A DNA stretch of 64,000 nt from Pithys albifrons albifrons. Taxonomy: Eukaryota; Chordata; Aves; Passeriformes; Thamnophilidae. The DNA lies in NCBI RefSeq assembly GCF_047495875.1, contig NC_092473.1:14909733-14973732 (forward strand), read 5' to 3'. The notes below the pieces were generated by a model, which was given only the letters and a program-made list of their open reading frames with translations, was not told where the DNA came from and searched no databases. Both the position numbers and the translations under genes were made by a program. Each line of letters starts with the position of its first letter. Positions within the stretch are counted from its first letter, which is position 1. This document shows positions 61,051 to 64,000 of this stretch, in pieces.

Positions 61051-62639
61051 TCATTTGACACCTTCCTCCACTCAAGTTTTCCTCCTGGCAGCTTTTCCCA
61101 TCCCTGCTGTGGCTCTGAGTGGAAATGATGCTTCTTCTACAGCAGGAGCCACAAGGAGCAGACCCACAGGAGGGGCTGCTCCAACCCTGTGCTCCAAGCA
61201 GGACCCCCAGCTATGCCAGGATGCAGCTCCTGCCCTGGCAATGGGGCCACCCACCCCTCCTCAAGAGGCAACCTCGGGAAAGAGCCAAAGTGATCCATCT
61301 CCCCCAGGCAGCACTGTCAGTCCTCACATGGAACAGGCAACACAAGGTTTCATTTGCAGAGAGTGGGAGTGCAAGAGAATTTAAATGAAATCTCCTGTGT
61401 CGTGGCTTTAATAAACCAGCAAAGCTCCAACCCCAAGCACGAGCAAAGAGGGAGCCCTGAGGAGGCCCCGAGCTCGCAGACGCCGCCGCGCTGACGGAAA
61501 CCCTCCTCCTGGGTCTCCAGAACAGACAGCCTATGCTGAAAGCTGTCCAATTATCTGATGTGGGGGATACACGGTGGATCTCAAGCAATTATTTGCTAAA
61601 ACCCAGGACTTGCTCAAATGCTCTGGCTCCAGAAGGTGGTGGGTGTTTCCATGGCAATGAGCGATCGCCTTGGTGACCACGGCCCGGCTGGTGCTGCTGA
61701 GCCACCCGACCTCTGGGCATCTGGGCACAGCTGGGGGCTTCCTCCTTGGCTGTCTCATGATGTTCTTGAAAATTGGAGTTCATCCCCACGTAAAAGTTGC
61801 CTTAGGTGGTTGTGCAGAGACAGAGGAGGAGGAATTATGACCCAGGAGCATCCTGTGTTCTCACCTGCCTCTGGTTCCCAACCCTGAGTTCACCTTTCCA
61901 TCAGTCAGGTCCAACCCTGGCTGGTCCTGAGCAGTGCTGAGCCTCCATTTATAAACCAGGAAAGCAAATGATGCCCAGGACTTCATTAGCCCAGACATGA
62001 AAAGCACATTAATCTGCATTTAAGTCTTTTAGAAGAGGTCAGGCTGAGAGACAGTCGTGTTAACAAGGTGAAGAATTGAGCAGGCACATCAAAAGCAGCT
62101 TTGCACATAACCAGGTTCCCTCCCAGCTCAGAAACTTGCCCAGATTTCTGGGCAAGACTCAAAAATGTGTCTGTGTCTCCCTCCAAACAATCTTCAAATA
62201 AACTCTGTGCTATCATAAAACCTTTACCCTGAGCTCATAGAGCAGAAAATTGTTGCATCTCTGCCTTTGAGAGGTTCCACTGCTTTCCCTCCCAACCTTG
62301 ATGGTTGGACACAAACTCCTTCTGAGTTACTGGTGGCCCAAAACCTGATTCTTTTTCCACTCTGCCACTCCAAAGTGGTTTCTATGGAGAGGCTGTTTTA
62401 GAGCCTTTCAAACCAACCCAACACACAACAGGAAGGATGAGACAACTGGAAATAAGGTCTGAACTGCCCCACAGCCCAGTCCCAGCAACCTCCAGGGCTT
62501 CACCATTTGCACCTCTAAGATGGAGCTTTCACATCCCATCCCACCTCATCCTGATGGTCCTGCTGGGCCCGAGCTCTGCTCTGAGCTGGGGTCTGCCTTC
62601 CCTGACACCCCAGATAGGTCCCAGTTTGGCTCCACTTCC

Positions 62640-63445
62640 AGAATTATGGAATCATGGAATATCCTGAGTTGGGAGGGACCCACAAGGATCATCCACTCCA
62701 ACAATCCCACCCTGTCCCTCAGAGTGTTGTCCAAACCCTCCTGGAGCTCTGGCAGCCTTGGGGCTGTGCCCTCTGCCCTGGGGAGCCTGGGCAGTGCCCA
62801 CCACCCTCTGGGGGAAGAACCTTGTCCTGAGATCCACCCAAACCTGCCCTGGCACAGCTCCAGCCATTCCCTGGGTGCTGTCCCTGCCCTGGCACAGCTC
62901 CAGCCATTCCCTGGGTGCTGTCCCTGCCCTGGCACAGCTCCAGCCATTCCCTGGGTGCTGTCCCTGCCCTGGCACAGCTCCAGCCATTCCCTGGGTGCTG
63001 TCCCTGCCCTGGCACAGCTCCAGCCATTCCCTGGATGCTGTCCCTTCCCTGGCACAGCTCCAGCCATTCCCTGGGTGCTGTCCCTTCCCTGGCACAGCTC
63101 CAGCCATTCCCTGGGTGCTGACCCTGCCCTGGCACAGCTCCAGCCATGCCCTGGGTGCTGACCCTGCCCTGGCACAGCTCCAGCCATGCCCTGGGTGCTG
63201 TCCCTGCCCTGGCACAGCTCCAGCCATGCCCTGGGTGCTGTCCCTGCCCTGGCACAGCTCCAGCCATTCCCTGGGTGCTGTCGCTGCCCTGGCACAGCTC
63301 CAGCCATTCCCTGGGTGCTGACCCTTTCCTGTCACTGTCACACAGAGCAGAGATGGACCTGCCCCTCCACTGCCCTCATGAAGAACCTGCAGACAGGTAG
63401 GAGGTCTCCCAGGTCTCCCCTCAGCCTCCTTTTCTCCAGGCCGAT
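62640..63445 (-). mobile_element. CR1-like element with expanded 40-bp VNTR (about 12 copies)
   Basis: Third copy of the VNTR-bearing element. The reverse orientation starts 'gaatcatggaatatcctgag', 'gtccaaaccctcctggagct' and 'gaagaaccttgtcctgagat'. Then come about 12 units of 'ctgtccctgccctggcacag' + 'ctccagccattccctgggtg' (62845-63330) with minor variants (ttccct, atgccc, gaccct), then 'ggtctcccctcagcctcctt'. Confidence 0.88.
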
Positions 63446-63879
63446 CCAAACATGGAAAAGCCCATGGATGTGGCCAAAACATCCCACCTTGTGTTGCCAC
63501 AACAACCTGGAGACACACAGAGCCCAGCCCTGAGTGCAGTGACCCTAAAGAGACACAGCCACAAGCCCTAAGCCTCCAACAGGACCTTCAACATCAAGTA
63601 CATTATTCCCAAGTGCATTTGATACTTCCCAGACAGACAAAAGCCCTGTTTAAACAAAGGTTAAAAGGTATTTTGTCTTCCTTAAGCAGATCTCCATTAA
63701 CCCCAACCAGCCAAGCCTTCAGGAAGGACAGAGGGACAGTGAGGTGTGGCAGGGGACACTGAGCTGCCTGGTGTGCTCTGGCTCTCTGGGGAAGGGGCAG
63801 AGCAGCCCCAGAAATCAGGACATCTGTTTTTGAGAGAACACACAGTAAATGGTCTGGAGCATCTCCTGCCTCCTGGTGA

Positions 63880-63968
63880 GTGGTCACCCCTGGGATTTGA
63901 ACATATGGCTGCAGCAAGGCTGGTTAGTGCCAGCCTGATTCCTTCACTATTAAACCATCTCCTCAGGC
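63880..63968 (-). other. tRNA-like relic, possibly an old SINE head
   Basis: On the minus strand 'GATGGTTTAATAGTGAAGG' resembles an A box and 'TGTTCAAATCCCAG' is a good B box. Between them GCTGG-CACTAA-CCAGC forms a 5-bp anticodon-like stem. The acceptor stem does not close and the T-stem is broken, so it is not a functional tRNA gene. A class II (Ser/Leu-like) tRNA-derived SINE or chance are the alternatives. Confidence 0.35.
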
Positions 63969-64000
63969 TCTGCATCCTGTATTTTCTGAGTGCCTCATAC

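Larger units (their letters stand above)
46729..64000 (-). other. Intron upstream of exon 1 (at least 17 kb), no exon found
   Basis: The next upstream CACNA1I exon should end in codons for IIS1 and a HEQ-like triplet. I found no such sequence on the minus strand and no other gene on either strand. Stretches 46729-48640, 49231-50095, 50791-52570, 52961-54394, 55306-56159, 56931-57404, 60021-60799, 61051-62639 and 63446-63879 look single-copy. The rest is repeats listed separately. An assembly gap or a long intron explain this equally well. Confidence 0.55.

Noticed and set aside
62546..63518. 288-residue frame of [19 protein letters not shown] repeats
   Set aside because: Translation of the 40-bp VNTR inside a CR1-like element; the same frames appear at 36.7 and 56.4 kb with other copy numbers.

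Overview
The window is vertebrate nuclear DNA, almost certainly from a passerine bird. It is full of CR1 LINE 3' ends (the characteristic 'ccttccaacccaaaccattctatgattct' type tails, on both strands). It also carries two tRNA-Ile-derived SINEs with a CR1-like tail, the architecture known from zebra finch TguSINE1. No bacterial, viral or organellar genes are visible.

One gene fills the left three quarters: CACNA1I, the pore-forming alpha-1I (Cav3.3) subunit of a low-voltage-activated T-type calcium channel, transcribed right to left. Twenty-two coding exons can be placed to the base between 46728 and about 1982. All have GT/AG borders and compatible phases, and they join into one open frame of 3330 nt (1110 codons). 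They run from segment S2 of domain II, through the II-III linker, all of domain III, the III-IV linker and all of domain IV, into the start of the C-terminal tail. Three of the four selectivity-filter acidic residues of T-type channels are visible: E of TQEDW in domain II, D of SKDGW in domain III and D of TGDNW in domain IV. The N-terminus, domain I, S1 of domain II and the I-II linker lie beyond the right edge, since no exon was found in 46729-64000. Most of the C-terminal tail lies beyond the left edge.

The introns are unusual. About ten different tandem-repeat arrays occupy roughly 7-8 kb: 56-bp (6.0 kb), 40/41-bp (10.5-11.4 kb), 45-bp (11.8-12.1 kb), 42/37-bp (14.7-15.95 kb), a nested 48/160-bp array (32.4-32.9 kb), 22/26-bp (40.9-41.4 kb), a GGGAA/GGGAAGGTTT array (42.4-43.0 kb), 22-bp (50.1-50.8 kb), a 29-bp AT-rich array (57.4-59.2 kb) and a 40-bp VNTR inside three CR1-like elements (36.7, 56.4 and 62.8-63.3 kb). 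Three of these arrays are not merely intronic; they touch or include a CACNA1I splice site. The 42-bp array is a serial copy of the exon end coding for the domain IV S4 voltage sensor together with its 5' splice site. The 32.4-kb array is a serial copy of the exon end coding for [11 protein letters not shown] with its 5' splice site. The GGGAA array is a roughly 540-nt extension of the polypyrimidine tract directly in front of the domain II pore/S6 exon. This splice-junction-seeded repeat expansion, three times in one ion-channel gene, is the main observation of the window.

The right quarter (47-64 kb) shows only intron or intergenic sequence: CR1 fragments, the 22-bp and AT-rich arrays, the VNTR-bearing CR1 copies and a possible tRNA-like relic at the far right edge.
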